Assembly (NCBI RefSeq): GCF_019890635.1 | Contig: NZ_JAIOAB010000001.1 | Coordinates: forward strand, 62,001 to 126,000 | Reading direction: 5' to 3' | Source of the DNA: Streptomyces sennicomposti | Lineage (GTDB): Bacteria > Actinomycetota > Actinomycetes > Streptomycetales > Streptomycetaceae | DNA: 64,000 bases | Shown here: piece by piece, positions 1-9,246 of the stretch | How the letters are laid out: every line of letters starts with the position of its first letter | How positions within the stretch are numbered: the first letter of the stretch is position 1 | Notes under the pieces: model-generated | Told to the model about the DNA's origin: nothing | Databases searched by the model: none | The model's input: only the letters and a program-made list of their open reading frames with translations | Program-made: the position numbers and the translations under genes

Positions 1-1
1 G

Positions 2-640
2 TGGCCGATGAAGGTGACTGCTGCCCGCACGGGCGCGCGTACAAGGGGCAGGGTGCGGTGTCTGTACCCCTGGCATGAGGAGACGGGCGCGTCGTACGAG
101 TTCGTCGTGACCGCCCGCAAAAAGTCGGCCCCCGAGCTGAGTCCGACGTTCGAATGCCGGGTCCCGTCTGACCGGTTCGCACGCCTGTGGACCGGGGCCC
201 TACCGCACGTGCCGCAGGCCAAGCCGGCCGCGGAGTACATGGCGCTGGTACGGCCGGTGTGGCGCTACACCGTCATCCCTGGCCTACCCGAACTGGCGCT
301 GCACCGAGCCGCCGCGGCGGCCCTGGAGGGGACCGCCTGGACATCACATCTGTGGCCCAACGGGGACCAGTGTGACCTGTGGATCACCCGCGAAGGCAGC
401 GAACAGCCGCAGCTTCTTGCTGACTTCAAGGACTACACCTGGCCGAATCACCTGGTCAGCAAGCTCCACATGGACGGCGGCGATAAGGGCGGCGCCGAGT
501 ACCTGGTGGTGCCCGACCATCGCCAGGACCAGGTGGCCCAGCTCCATGCGGTGTGCCGCACATACAGGATGAAGGCGGCGATGACCGCGACGGACTACCT
601 GGAGATGGTCATCACGCAGACCAAGGAGGGCCAGGCGTGA
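2..640 (+). CDS. pPIWI-RE system restriction-endonuclease-like protein (5' end outside window)
   Basis: This is probably the DNA-cleaving partner of a three-gene pPIWI-RE defence system. The frame is open from base 2 and the first ATG is at 8, so the gene probably starts upstream and only its C-terminal 210 or so residues are seen. Counting from that ATG, a PD-(D/E)XK-like core is visible: Asp123 in CDLWI, then Asp139-Phe-Lys141 in LLADFKDY. This is the spacing expected of a metal-dependent nuclease active site. The stop overlaps the GTG start of the helicase gene (GTGA), so the two are translationally coupled. The family assignment rests mainly on the two genes that follow, which match the described pPIWI-RE/DinG/REase arrangement. 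Confidence 0.7.
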   Translation, partial: WPMKVTAARTGARTRGRVRCLYPWHEETGASYEFVVTARKKSAPELSPTFECRVPSDRFARLWTGALPHVPQAKPAAEYMALVRPVWRYTVIPGLPELALHRAAAAALEGTAWTSHLWPNGDQCDLWITREGSEQPQLLADFKDYTWPNHLVSKLHMDGGDKGGAEYLVVPDHRQDQVAQLHAVCRTYRMKAAMTATDYLEMVITQTKEGQA

Positions 641-3600
641 GCGGGGAGATGACGGGGAAGGAAGCCGGCCTGGCTGGAGCACTCGCTCTGGCCGCGCACT
701 ACCTTCCCCGCAAGGACGACGAGGGGCGCATCCTGGCCGGCTTCGAAGAGGCCACGTTCTTCGCCCACCGCAAGCCGCACGCATGGTCGGAATGGGCGAG
801 CTTGCCAGTGGCCGAGCGGAACCTGATCCGTCAGGTGATGGCCTTGATGGCTCCCGAATGGACGGATGCGAAGAAACTCCGGGCCGCCGTCCTCGCACTC
901 CTAGGCACCCTGGCCCCCGATCCCGACCTCGCGGACAGGTCGGGAGGTTCGCTGCGGCTGCCGGCCGGAGACCCGCAGCTGGCCGAGGCGGTGATCCCCA
1001 GGGTGGGAGGGGATTTCCTCGGCTACGCACAGCGGGTCACCGGGCCGTTCTTCACCTTCGGCAAGCGCCCCAAGGCGCAGGCGTTCGCGGGCCCGGGAAC
1101 CCTCAAGACGAGGACGGCCTACCTGGGCCAAGAGCACGGCACGACCAGCAGGGAGATCCATATCCAGGCGACTCCCGGCTTCCTTGAAGCGCCCGGCCAC
1201 GAGGTGCTCCCGCAGGTGCACACCCGCCCGCAGCGCGACCGGGTCGCGCCGACAGTGAACCAACTCCTGGATGTCGCCAAGATCCTCAGCGGCCAGGACA
1301 AGAGCGTCGCCTACCTGCACAAGGTGCTCAAGCGCTTCTTCAAGGCAATGAAGACGACCGACGGCGAGCTGACCGAACTCGACCTGACGACCGGAGACCT
1401 GCAGGTCCTCAACGCCCCCACGGGTAGCGGCAAAACGGTACTCGTACGGGTCATGGCGTCCTGGGCAGCGCTCAACGACCGGCGGATCGCCCTCGCTGTC
1501 ACCGATGTCCGCGCCACCCTGGACATGGCCTGGGACATCAACAACGACCTGGCCTATCTGCACAAGAACAAGCACCTAGCCGAGCCCGCTCACTGCACTC
1601 CGCTGATGTCCCCGTCGAGCATGCACCGGCGGGCCATGGACTACGCCGCCCTGGGCACCTCCACCCAGATCGACGAATGGGATCGGCGCGCCAGGACCGA
1701 TATCGCGCTGCTGTCGGCCGGCTGCGCGCAGCGGGCGTTGATGGACCCGCCCACCCTGTACCCGTACGGGGAGGAGAACTGCACCTCGCTGACCTCTGCG
1801 GCCACCGGCTCCACCCGGCTCACCTGCTCCTTCGCCCCGGTGTGCGGCAAGTTCCAGCAGTTCTACCGGGCCACCGACGCGGCCGTGATCGTCACCAACC
1901 ACGCCAACCTCCTGGAAGGCCGCACACGCATCGGTGTCGTCCTGGACGGGCAGGAGTTCCGTGGCAAGGCACGTGGCACCAGGGGCATGAGCGTGCTGGA
2001 GATGACGCTCCGTGCCTGCGATGCGCTGGTGATCGATGAGATCGATGCCTTCCAGACGGCCGCCATCAACCGCTGTACCTCGGAGCTCACTCTGGCTTCC
2101 CGGAAACGGACGACCGCGCTGCGGGAAATCGACTCGGACGCCAGGAACCTCCCCGTCGTCCATGAGATGGCCCTCGCAGCGCCGGTCAGCCACGCCCGAC
2201 TCATGGCTGAGATGCTGCTGCTGTGGCTCTGCTCAGGCAGCGGGCTCAGGCTGAACCCGGGCAACCAGGCGGACAGCCCTGACGGGGCCAGCCGCGACAA
2301 CACCGGCTGGCGCCTGGCCCGCTCGAGGGACCGTGAAATCCTTCAGCTCCTGTTCCCCGACCAGACCGCGGCCGACGACGTTCCGCCCGAGCTGTTCGCC
2401 TTCCTCGACGAGATCATGCCCGCCCGCTGGTACGCGGCCGAACCGGATGAGGAGGCCGAGCTTCCCGACGGAGCCGACTGGAACGCCATCCAAACAGCCC
2501 TGACGATCCTCACCGCGCAGCGCGGCCAGGACCACCTCACCGACACTCGCGACGCGATGCGCACGCTCCTGCGTGAGCTCGTGCCCGATCCGCATCAGCA
2601 GGCCGCCGTGGTGAACCTGTTGATCACCCGCACCGTGCTACGGGAACTCGACAGCGCGCTGGACGAGCTGCGCATGCAGGCCCAGACCCTGCGCTATCTC
2701 GACCTGGGATCGGTCCGCAAGATCCTTGAAAGCATGCGCAGCAGCACGGTCGCCACCCTCTACCCCCTGGCCATGCTGGGCCGCTCCATCCACGGCTACC
2801 AGGTCAAGGGCATGGACAAAAAGGAGCAGGAAGCGGAACTCCTGTCACGTTCTTTCGGCGGTGATCCGCACACCTTCGTCAGCGAACTCGGCGGCCTCAC
2901 CGCCCTGCTGGCGGCCGGCGTGCAGCGTCCGGTCATGGGCCTGTCCGCCACCGCCTACCTACCACAGGCCGTACAGGAACACATCCATGCCCCGGTCCGC
3001 TGGTGGCTCCCCGACACCCGTCCGGAGTCCATCGTCACCCTCGCCACGCCTGTACGGGGCAGCAGCGGGGATGCCATGAGGATCGGGGGTCTCCCGCCAG
3101 AGCTGAAGCCCAACGCACTGCGCGATCTCGGCCGGGGCCTGTACGAGCAGCAGCTCGCCAAGCGCCTGGCCCGCCTGGAGAAGCACGAACCGGAACGGGC
3201 TCGCGTCATCCTCGCCGTCAACTCCTATGAGCAGGCCGCCTACCTCGCCTCCGGGGTGGCACAGGCCGACGGGCTGAACCACCGGATCTGCCTGCTGGTG
3301 AAGAAGCCGGAGAAACAGAACTACGAGGAGCACCTGCCTGCCCACGTGGACCGGATGGTCCGCGAAGAGCTCAAGGAGTTCCCCGACCGCGGAGAGATCC
3401 TGATCGCTCCCCTCGCCGTCATCGGCCGGGGCCTGAACATCGTCGTCGGAACGCGCTCGGCAGTCCGCGACATCTATCTGTGCGTCCGGCCTGTCCTGAG
3501 CATCGAGGACACCGACTGGCTGCACGCAAGCGTCAACGCCGCCGGTTACAACACCCTTCCCGCCGGCGGCAGCGACGAGCCCCTGGCCGTCCTGCGCACA

Positions 3601-3936
3601 GCAGGCGAAGCCTCCTGGAAGCAACTCACCAAGATCCTTCGCTCCCCGGCCCGGTTCTCCAACATGGACCACGACCTGCGCAAGGAACTCGTCGCAGGCA
3701 TGCTCGTCCTGCTCATCCAGCTCGCCGGCCGTGCCCGGCGGGGCGAGACCGACATGACCCTCCACATCGTGGACCACTCCATCCACGACAAGAAGTTCAG
3801 CTCCGACCTGGCCACGATCATCGAACAGATCTACCGCGACTGGACGCCGAAACAGCGCGACATCATGAATGAGCTCTACGGTCAAGCGCTTCAGGCATTC
3901 CTGACCTACGCAGGGCTCGACCGCGAGACGCTCTGA
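637..3936 (+). CDS. DinG/XPD-like superfamily 2 helicase of the pPIWI-RE system
   Basis: This is a 1099-residue helicase presumed to open or remodel DNA for the pPIWI-RE complex. Walker A (APTGSGKT) lies near residue 261 and the DEID Walker B box near 467. Between them are four spaced cysteines (SAGC, EENC, LTC, PVCGKF) and VIVTNH, the layout of DinG/XPD Fe-S helicases. The C-terminal QLAGRARRGE is a motif VI with two arginines. The start is taken as GTG 637 because AAGGAGGG at 623-630 sits seven bases upstream and the codon overlaps the nuclease stop. ATG 649 is an alternative. It is much longer than housekeeping DinG, which fits the defence-associated form. Confidence 0.8.
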   Translation: MSGEMTGKEAGLAGALALAAHYLPRKDDEGRILAGFEEATFFAHRKPHAWSEWASLPVAERNLIRQVMALMAPEWTDAKKLRAAVLALLGTLAPDPDLADRSGGSLRLPAGDPQLAEAVIPRVGGDFLGYAQRVTGPFFTFGKRPKAQAFAGPGTLKTRTAYLGQEHGTTSREIHIQATPGFLEAPGHEVLPQVHTRPQRDRVAPTVNQLLDVAKILSGQDKSVAYLHKVLKRFFKAMKTTDGELTELDLTTGDLQVLNAPTGSGKTVLVRVMASWAALNDRRIALAVTDVRATLDMAWDINNDLAYLHKNKHLAEPAHCTPLMSPSSMHRRAMDYAALGTSTQIDEWDRRARTDIALLSAGCAQRALMDPPTLYPYGEENCTSLTSAATGSTRLTCSFAPVCGKFQQFYRATDAAVIVTNHANLLEGRTRIGVVLDGQEFRGKARGTRGMSVLEMTLRACDALVIDEIDAFQTAAINRCTSELTLASRKRTTALREIDSDARNLPVVHEMALAAPVSHARLMAEMLLLWLCSGSGLRLNPGNQADSPDGASRDNTGWRLARSRDREILQLLFPDQTAADDVPPELFAFLDEIMPARWYAAEPDEEAELPDGADWNAIQTALTILTAQRGQDHLTDTRDAMRTLLRELVPDPHQQAAVVNLLITRTVLRELDSALDELRMQAQTLRYLDLGSVRKILESMRSSTVATLYPLAMLGRSIHGYQVKGMDKKEQEAELLSRSFGGDPHTFVSELGGLTALLAAGVQRPVMGLSATAYLPQAVQEHIHAPVRWWLPDTRPESIVTLATPVRGSSGDAMRIGGLPPELKPNALRDLGRGLYEQQLAKRLARLEKHEPERARVILAVNSYEQAAYLASGVAQADGLNHRICLLVKKPEKQNYEEHLPAHVDRMVREELKEFPDRGEILIAPLAVIGRGLNIVVGTRSAVRDIYLCVRPVLSIEDTDWLHASVNAAGYNTLPAGGSDEPLAVLRTAGEASWKQLTKILRSPARFSNMDHDLRKELVAGMLVLLIQLAGRARRGETDMTLHIVDHSIHDKKFSSDLATIIEQIYRDWTPKQRDIMNELYGQALQAFLTYAGLDRETL

Positions 3937-4029
3937 ACTGACCACGCCTGTCACACCGCCTTGCCGCGGCGGAGACGGACCCGCATCCTCTCCCAAACGG
4001 AGAGACCGAGAGACGAGGTACCCCCGCTC

Positions 4030-7014
4030 ATGGGGCGAAGCAACACGCAGCGGGATCTCACCGCGCACACCACATCCATCCGGTGCACCCCCGAGCTCCT
4101 GGACGGCATGACCGCCCTGGTCTGGGACTTCGGCGACTACCACTCACCCATCCGCACGGCCTGGCGGGAACTGGGGAGCACGGCCTCACAGAACGGAAAA
4201 TGGATCAAGGGTGTCCAGGAATCCGACCCCTTCCTGGTCCCCTACTCCATCGCTGTCACCGTGCTCCAACAGATCACCGATGGCTACGTCTACCTGGACA
4301 AGAACCTGGCCTTCATGGTCACGCTCAACCCTGTGGAGCCCGACACCCTTAGAACGGTCTTCACCTACCTGGAAGGCATCGTCCGACGTGTCCCTCTGGA
4401 CGAGATCCCCTTCATGGATCCACCCACCTTGGCCCGACTGGTCACGGACGTCACTCCTGAGCACCGCAGCCTTGCCAAGAACATCCTCCAGGAGGAAGAC
4501 GGCAAGCCCGCCAGCCCGGACAGCTGGGCCTATGAGGCGGTGAAGTGGCACATCGCCAAGAAGCTGGCGTCAAAGCCCTTCCTGGACCGGGAAGTCGAGC
4601 CGGTCCGTGAGGCGTACGAGGCGGCGAACGGCCAGGTGAAACACAGGACCGTCGACTGGCAGCCCTCCGAGAACGTCGCGGCCGTGCAGTACCGGCCCAT
4701 CAGTAACGGTGACCTGATCGCCTGGGAACAGCCCATCGGCCCGATCTTCGCCACCCTCGCCCACCCGGTCGACCTCGCCGAAGCAGTCAAGGCCCGTCCC
4801 GAGAACCCCACCCGCAGCCAAGTCCAGTACGCGCTGTCCCGCCTGTCGGTGAAGATGGCCACCTACACGGCCGAGCCGAACCCCGTCCTGAATCTTGACG
4901 CCCACATCCGGCGCATCAACAACACGGTGATCCACGCCAGCACCGTTCTCGTGGACCAGGGACCAGACCGGCCGATCATGTCTGTGTCCCTGGATGGCCG
5001 CGGTCTGCGACAGACGAACAAGCACGCGCTGGAAATCCTGGCGAAGATGGACGCCGACCGGTCATCGCTGAACGCCATCGAGGAACGCGTGGCCGATGAG
5101 CGCAGCCGCCTGAACGTCAGGGACGAAAACGGCAAGAGGATCGACATCCTGACCCCTCCTCCTGGAGCGATCAGGCCGACCATGCCGAAGACGGACTCCT
5201 TCGCTGTCGGTACCGGCGCCGGCATCTACCATCTCTCGCTGCTGCGGGAACACATCCAGCGAGTCTTCGGTGACGCCGTCTCCCCGCTCGACCTGAAGTC
5301 GAAGGGGAACGTCTTCGGTAAGCGTTCCCACGAGCCCGCCTCCCCCGCCCAGGAGAAAGAGAAGAAACAGAAGAAGCAGGATGGCGAATACGTCGATCTC
5401 ATCGGCAAGCCCTCCCCGGAGGGTATCCGCCGTTCCATCGAGGCAGCCGGATACAAGAAACTCCGCATCCTGTGCCTGTGGTACCGCGACGCGACCCTTA
5501 CGCGGATGATCCACGGCCTCGCCCACCCCTACGGCCTGGACCCGGAGGGCATCGATCCTGACCCCGACGGAAAGAAGTCATTCCCACTCGCTGACGGCAT
5601 CGAAGCTGTCTTCTGCAACGCCGAATCCCTGCTGGAGCACGGCCCCGGCACTCAGCGCGCCACCGACGCCCAAAGGATCAGCGGCACGTTCGCAGAACCC
5701 GGCGTCCTCCTCGCCGCTTGGTGTGAAACAGAGATCCCAGTGCGCGGCGAGGAACACGAGGGCATGAAGCCCGCCGAAGTGAAGACCGTCCTCGCGGAGA
5801 ATGACGCCAAGCACCAAGTCGTACGGGAGCTCGCCAAGGCCGCAGTGCCGTCCCAATTCCTCATCGGCCGCGAGTATGACCCGTTCACCAAGACCTTCAA
5901 CATCATCAAGAAGCCCGCGAAAGCCTTCGAAGACCACCGCGTCTACATGGGTCTGCTGGACCTTTACCGTTCATGCGGGGTCGTGGACGACCGGTTCGAG
6001 CGTGCCCTCTACCCCGACGACGACCCCTACCCGCTGCCCCGCATGGCCTTCTGCGGCATCCACATCCGCAAGCAGGCCACGGACCGCAAGTACAAGGGCC
6101 AGCCCAAAAGGATCATCACCGCCAGCGCAATCATCCCCTCCCCTGAACCCGGCGGCCCGTGGCACATGATCGCCTGGAGCAACATCCACCCGCGGTGGGA
6201 GCACTACGCCCTCGCACAGAGCAACTTCCACGCCGCCAACTACCCTCTTCACACTGAAAACGGCGACGGCGAAATCCAGCGCTGGGCGCAGGCTGGTGAA
6301 GACGTCCGCACCGCCCTCCAAGAGCTCCACGATGAGCTCGACGGCCTGCCCTACGCCTTGATGATCGACGGCCACGCCAGCCGCCGCGTATGGCCCGGCC
6401 TCCACAACAACAAGCAGGGCCTCGGAAAAGATCCCGGCGACCCGCGCCTCTGGCTCCCCGCAAGCGGACTGCCCCCGTCCTGGAACCCGGTCAGCATCAT
6501 CCGCATGAACTGCGCGCAGGCGGAAATGCCCCGCCTGGTCGCCGTCACCGAAAAGCAGAAGAACGGCAAGACCGTCACTGTCAAGACCTCCAGCGACCTC
6601 TACTACCCGGAATCCCGGCCCGAAGGTCATCCCTGGTTCCTGTTCACCGAACCCCGCAACTACGGCAAGAAGCGCCACGGGCAGTGGAAGACCCGCTGGC
6701 GCGCAGACCCCGGGAAGGCATCGAAGAATGCCGACGAACGCAAGGAGAACGAACTCAACGCACCGTGGTACAGCATGACCACCAGGGAGATCACCCCCAT
6801 GCACACGCGGGACGGCTACGACCGAGAGACTCTCGCGGTTGCCGCGGCTCGGCTCTGCCACCAGGCGCTCTCCTGGTCAGACCGGACGCGATACCCGGCC
6901 CCGCTCCACGCCGCGCTTCAGATGGACCTTGGCCACCCCCAGTACCGACGCTCCGCGCCGAAGGACTTTGAGAGCATCGAAATTTTGAGGGAAGCCAGCG
7001 GCACCGACCTGTAG
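4030..7014 (+). CDS. pPIWI-RE protein (prokaryotic Piwi-like, RNase H fold)
   Basis: This is a 994-residue protein of the pPIWI-RE family, distant Argonaute/Piwi relatives predicted to use guide nucleic acids or recognise R-loops. The N-terminal third has no recognised enzyme motif. The C-terminal half, from about RILCLWYRD, has the family layout: a WHMIAWSNIHPRWE block, a short PYALMIDG strand, and a final WYSMTTREITPM segment followed by a Pro/Leu/His-rich tail (RYPAPLHAAL). A Lys/Glu-rich linker (QEKEKKQKK) separates the halves. ATG 4030 is preferred because GACGAGGT is about ten bases upstream; the frame is open further back to 3961. It lies 93 bp after the helicase on the same strand and ends at a strong hairpin. 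The fold assignment comes from recognised sequence blocks and gene order, not a search. Confidence 0.75.
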   Translation: MGRSNTQRDLTAHTTSIRCTPELLDGMTALVWDFGDYHSPIRTAWRELGSTASQNGKWIKGVQESDPFLVPYSIAVTVLQQITDGYVYLDKNLAFMVTLNPVEPDTLRTVFTYLEGIVRRVPLDEIPFMDPPTLARLVTDVTPEHRSLAKNILQEEDGKPASPDSWAYEAVKWHIAKKLASKPFLDREVEPVREAYEAANGQVKHRTVDWQPSENVAAVQYRPISNGDLIAWEQPIGPIFATLAHPVDLAEAVKARPENPTRSQVQYALSRLSVKMATYTAEPNPVLNLDAHIRRINNTVIHASTVLVDQGPDRPIMSVSLDGRGLRQTNKHALEILAKMDADRSSLNAIEERVADERSRLNVRDENGKRIDILTPPPGAIRPTMPKTDSFAVGTGAGIYHLSLLREHIQRVFGDAVSPLDLKSKGNVFGKRSHEPASPAQEKEKKQKKQDGEYVDLIGKPSPEGIRRSIEAAGYKKLRILCLWYRDATLTRMIHGLAHPYGLDPEGIDPDPDGKKSFPLADGIEAVFCNAESLLEHGPGTQRATDAQRISGTFAEPGVLLAAWCETEIPVRGEEHEGMKPAEVKTVLAENDAKHQVVRELAKAAVPSQFLIGREYDPFTKTFNIIKKPAKAFEDHRVYMGLLDLYRSCGVVDDRFERALYPDDDPYPLPRMAFCGIHIRKQATDRKYKGQPKRIITASAIIPSPEPGGPWHMIAWSNIHPRWEHYALAQSNFHAANYPLHTENGDGEIQRWAQAGEDVRTALQELHDELDGLPYALMIDGHASRRVWPGLHNNKQGLGKDPGDPRLWLPASGLPPSWNPVSIIRMNCAQAEMPRLVAVTEKQKNGKTVTVKTSSDLYYPESRPEGHPWFLFTEPRNYGKKRHGQWKTRWRADPGKASKNADERKENELNAPWYSMTTREITPMHTRDGYDRETLAVAAARLCHQALSWSDRTRYPAPLHAALQMDLGHPQYRRSAPKDFESIEILREASGTDL

Positions 7015-7042
7015 GTACAGGGACGGCTCCGAGCCGTACTGT

Positions 7043-7070
7043 GTGGCGGCCTCGAAGATGAGGCCGCCAC
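7043..7070 (+). terminator. Perfect 11-bp hairpin ending the pPIWI-RE operon
   Basis: GTGGCGGCCTC at 7043-7053 pairs perfectly with 7060-7070 around a six-base loop, 28 bases after the pPIWI-RE stop codon. There is no T tract, which is common for Streptomyces terminators. Confidence 0.65.
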
Positions 7071-7087
7071 CGTACGGCAGCAACGCT

Positions 7088-7592
7088 GGTCGCACTCATC
7101 TCGACGGCGCCCGCTGGACATTGGAGTCACGGCTGGGACATCTACTGCAGGATCTCGAACGCCTTGCGGCGGAAGCCGACCGCCGTGAGCAGGAGAAGGA
7201 GCTGCGTGAGGCCGAGCAACGGCGCCGCTGGTACACGGCCGTCGCGCGGGCTCGCGAGCAGCAGATCGAGCAGCACAGGGCGACGATTCTTACCGGGCAG
7301 ATTCGGGCCTGGCGGCAGACCGAAGAGATGCGCCTTCTGCCAGACAGCCCGCGCCCGAGCAGGCGAGGCGCCGGTCGCGACGGACGAGGCGGACTGGCTG
7401 GAATGGGCTGAGGCGTACGCGGTGCAACTCGACCCCTTGAGGGAGCCCTTGCGCACTCCTGTGGATCCGCCTGCCGAGCGGGAGGCGCTGCGTGAGCTGG
7501 CGAAGATCGGTGCCTACGCCTACGCGTGGCCGTTCGACGCAGACGGCCGCTGGACGCTTCCCGGCGACTGGTCAACCGACCCGCGAACGTGA
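7088..7592 (+). pseudogene. Frameshifted C-terminal relic of a coiled-coil hypothetical (paralogue of the gene at 48942-50261)
   Basis: Two overlapping frames together encode one protein tail. The first reads RWTLESRLGHLLQDLERLA and then a charged coiled coil up to RQTEEMR. The second continues AFCQTARARAGEAP and then WLEWAEAYAVQLDPL. The join needs a two-base change near 7331, consistent with loss of GC from a GCGC run. The composite matches the last 160 or so residues of the 439-aa protein at 48942-50261 (NWALEEAL, a charged coiled coil, AAVLREYC, CRWLEWARGH, SMDPL). The N-terminal two thirds are absent, so this is a truncated and frameshifted copy. It lies between the defence operon and the integrase, a typical place for debris in an island. 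Confidence 0.6.
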
Positions 7593-7616
7593 CCCGGCCG
7601 GCTCAACCGGGAAACA

Positions 7617-7649
7617 CCTTTGCCCTGTCCGTGGAGGACAGGGCAAAGG
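7617..7649 (-). terminator. Perfect 14-bp terminator hairpin of the integrase gene
   Basis: CCTTTGCCCTGTCC at 7617-7630 pairs without mismatch with 7636-7649 around a five-base loop, directly after the integrase stop on the minus strand. It could also stop read-through from the left. Confidence 0.75.
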
Positions 7650-7654
7650 AACGT

Positions 7655-8743
7655 TCATGCGACGATGGTGAGCGGGGTTTCCATGCGTTCCCAGGCTCCC
7701 AGCACAGCCTTATGGGCGTCCGGCTGGAGGTGGGCGTAGCGCTGGGTGGTCTGGAAGCTCTCGTGGCCGAGAAGGTGCTGAACTTCGTAGAGCGAAACTC
7801 CCCTCTGGACAAGCCACGAAGCGCAGGTATGGCGCATGGAGTGCGGCGGGTAGTGCGGGACGAGCTGCAACTCGCCGTCGTCGCCGAAATGGTAGGCAGC
7901 CTCGACAGCAGGCCACCAGATCTGCCGACGCCAGTTGCTGTCGGCGAGGAGGCGCCCGGAGCGGCCCTTGGTGATGGTCGTGAAGACCACTGCGTCGCGG
8001 TCGAGCCGGTGGATGTGGCGTTCGAGAGCTGCGAGGACGTGGGGCGGGAGCGGGACCTCCCGGCGACTCTTGGAACTCTTGGGGTACTCCTTGATGCCGC
8101 TCTTGGTGTTGACCTCCACGACGAACAGGCGGGAGCGGCGTGTGTCGATGCGGTGGCGGTGCAGGCCGGAGAGCTCTCCCCAACGCAGTCCGGTGTAGAA
8201 GCCGAGCAGGCACATCGTCCGCCAGGCGGGGGTGAGTCCGTCGAGGATGCTCTGCGCCTGGTCAGGCGTGAACCACTGCGGCGGTTTGACCGCGATGGGC
8301 GGCAGATCGATGCTGCGGCACGGGCTCACCGCGATCACATCGTCGTCGACAGCAGCGCGCATGATGGACGACGTCAGGTTGTAGGCCCGCTTGATCGCGG
8401 CAGGGCCTGCGCCCTTCTCGACCAGGGAGCGTATCCAGCTCTGGACGTCCATGCGGGTGATGGCCCGCATCTCCCGGTCAGCCCAGTACGGCATGACGTG
8501 GTTCTTGATGCTGGACGCGTCGCCCCGCAGCGTGTGGGGTTCGACGATGCGGGCGTTCCACCACCGGTCGTGCCACTCCCGGAACGCGATCTCGCCGGCC
8601 CGCGGGTCGCGCATGCCTCCGCGGGCGAACTGTGTCTCCAGCTCGATGCCCCAGGCCCGCGCCTGGGCCTTAAGGGGGAAGGACTCGCTGAACCGGTCTC
8701 CGGCCCGGTTGCGTACGGTCGCCTGCCACTTGCCGGACTTCAA
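7655..8743 (-). CDS. int: Tyrosine site-specific integrase of the tRNA-Arg island
   Basis: This is a site-specific recombinase likely responsible for inserting the island into the tRNA-Arg(TCT) gene whose 3' end lies at 10156. Counting from TTG 8743, the catalytic set is complete: Arg187 (TGLRWGEL), His301 and Arg304 (HSMRHT), His327 (GHES) and nucleophile Tyr336 (TTQRYAHL). The N-terminal part is the usual SAM-like core-binding domain. The start is uncertain: the frame stays open upstream through an AYLRKLK segment with an AAAGGAG ribosome-binding site, but no ATG or GTG is found there. Either TTG or CTG is used, or the original start codon was lost. The excisionase gene lies immediately upstream. 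Confidence 0.88.
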   Translation of the reverse strand: MKSGKWQATVRNRAGDRFSESFPLKAQARAWGIELETQFARGGMRDPRAGEIAFREWHDRWWNARIVEPHTLRGDASSIKNHVMPYWADREMRAITRMDVQSWIRSLVEKGAGPAAIKRAYNLTSSIMRAAVDDDVIAVSPCRSIDLPPIAVKPPQWFTPDQAQSILDGLTPAWRTMCLLGFYTGLRWGELSGLHRHRIDTRRSRLFVVEVNTKSGIKEYPKSSKSRREVPLPPHVLAALERHIHRLDRDAVVFTTITKGRSGRLLADSNWRRQIWWPAVEAAYHFGDDGELQLVPHYPPHSMRHTCASWLVQRGVSLYEVQHLLGHESFQTTQRYAHLQPDAHKAVLGAWERMETPLTIVA

Positions 8744-8809
8744 TTTGCGCAGGTACGCGGTACTACTCCTTTGTTCGGAAGCGGTGAGATCTGGGCTGGG
8801 GGCGAGAAT

Positions 8810-9016
8810 TCACCGACGGGGGCGCGGGGAACCAACCAATCTCCTGGCGATGAACTCCTCAAGCCCGGCAGCAGGGACACGGACGCGAGATCGTTCCGTC
8901 CCGGTGCGCAGGTCGACGACCGGGAGGTCGCCGGCGGCGATGAAGCGGTAGACGGTGCGCCGGTCGACGTCCAGGGCGGCGGCGACAGCGGGAATGGACA
9001 GCAAACGGGCAGGCAT
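8810..9016 (-). CDS. xis: Excisionase-type helix-turn-helix protein
   Basis: This 68-residue protein has a MerR/excisionase-like HTH (SIPAVAAALDVDRRTVYRFI), followed by a wing (GDLPVVDLRTG) and a final arginine-rich tail. Such proteins bind near the attachment site and bias the integrase toward excision. ATG 9016 is the natural start because longer upstream sequence in this frame is not conserved-looking. It lies just upstream of the integrase on the same strand, the usual xis-int order of Streptomyces elements. Confidence 0.75.
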   Translation of the reverse strand: MPARLLSIPAVAAALDVDRRTVYRFIAAGDLPVVDLRTGTERSRVRVPAAGLEEFIARRLVGSPRPRR

Positions 9017-9246
9017 GCGCGAGTCCTCGGAAACAGAGGGGGAAAGGCCAAGCAGGTGAATTGATTCAGCCGGGCTGCCGGCAGTCCACGGCGCAGGGCA
9101 ACCGGCCCTGTAGGGCAGTGGGAACCAGATCGCTGGGGGTCGAGCCATGTGACACGGCCGCGTGCGGCGTGGACCGCCGACGTTCGAAATGTGCTCGGCG
9201 GGTGGTCTTCGCGCTCGGATCGTGAGTCGGAGCGCGAGAGGGGAAA

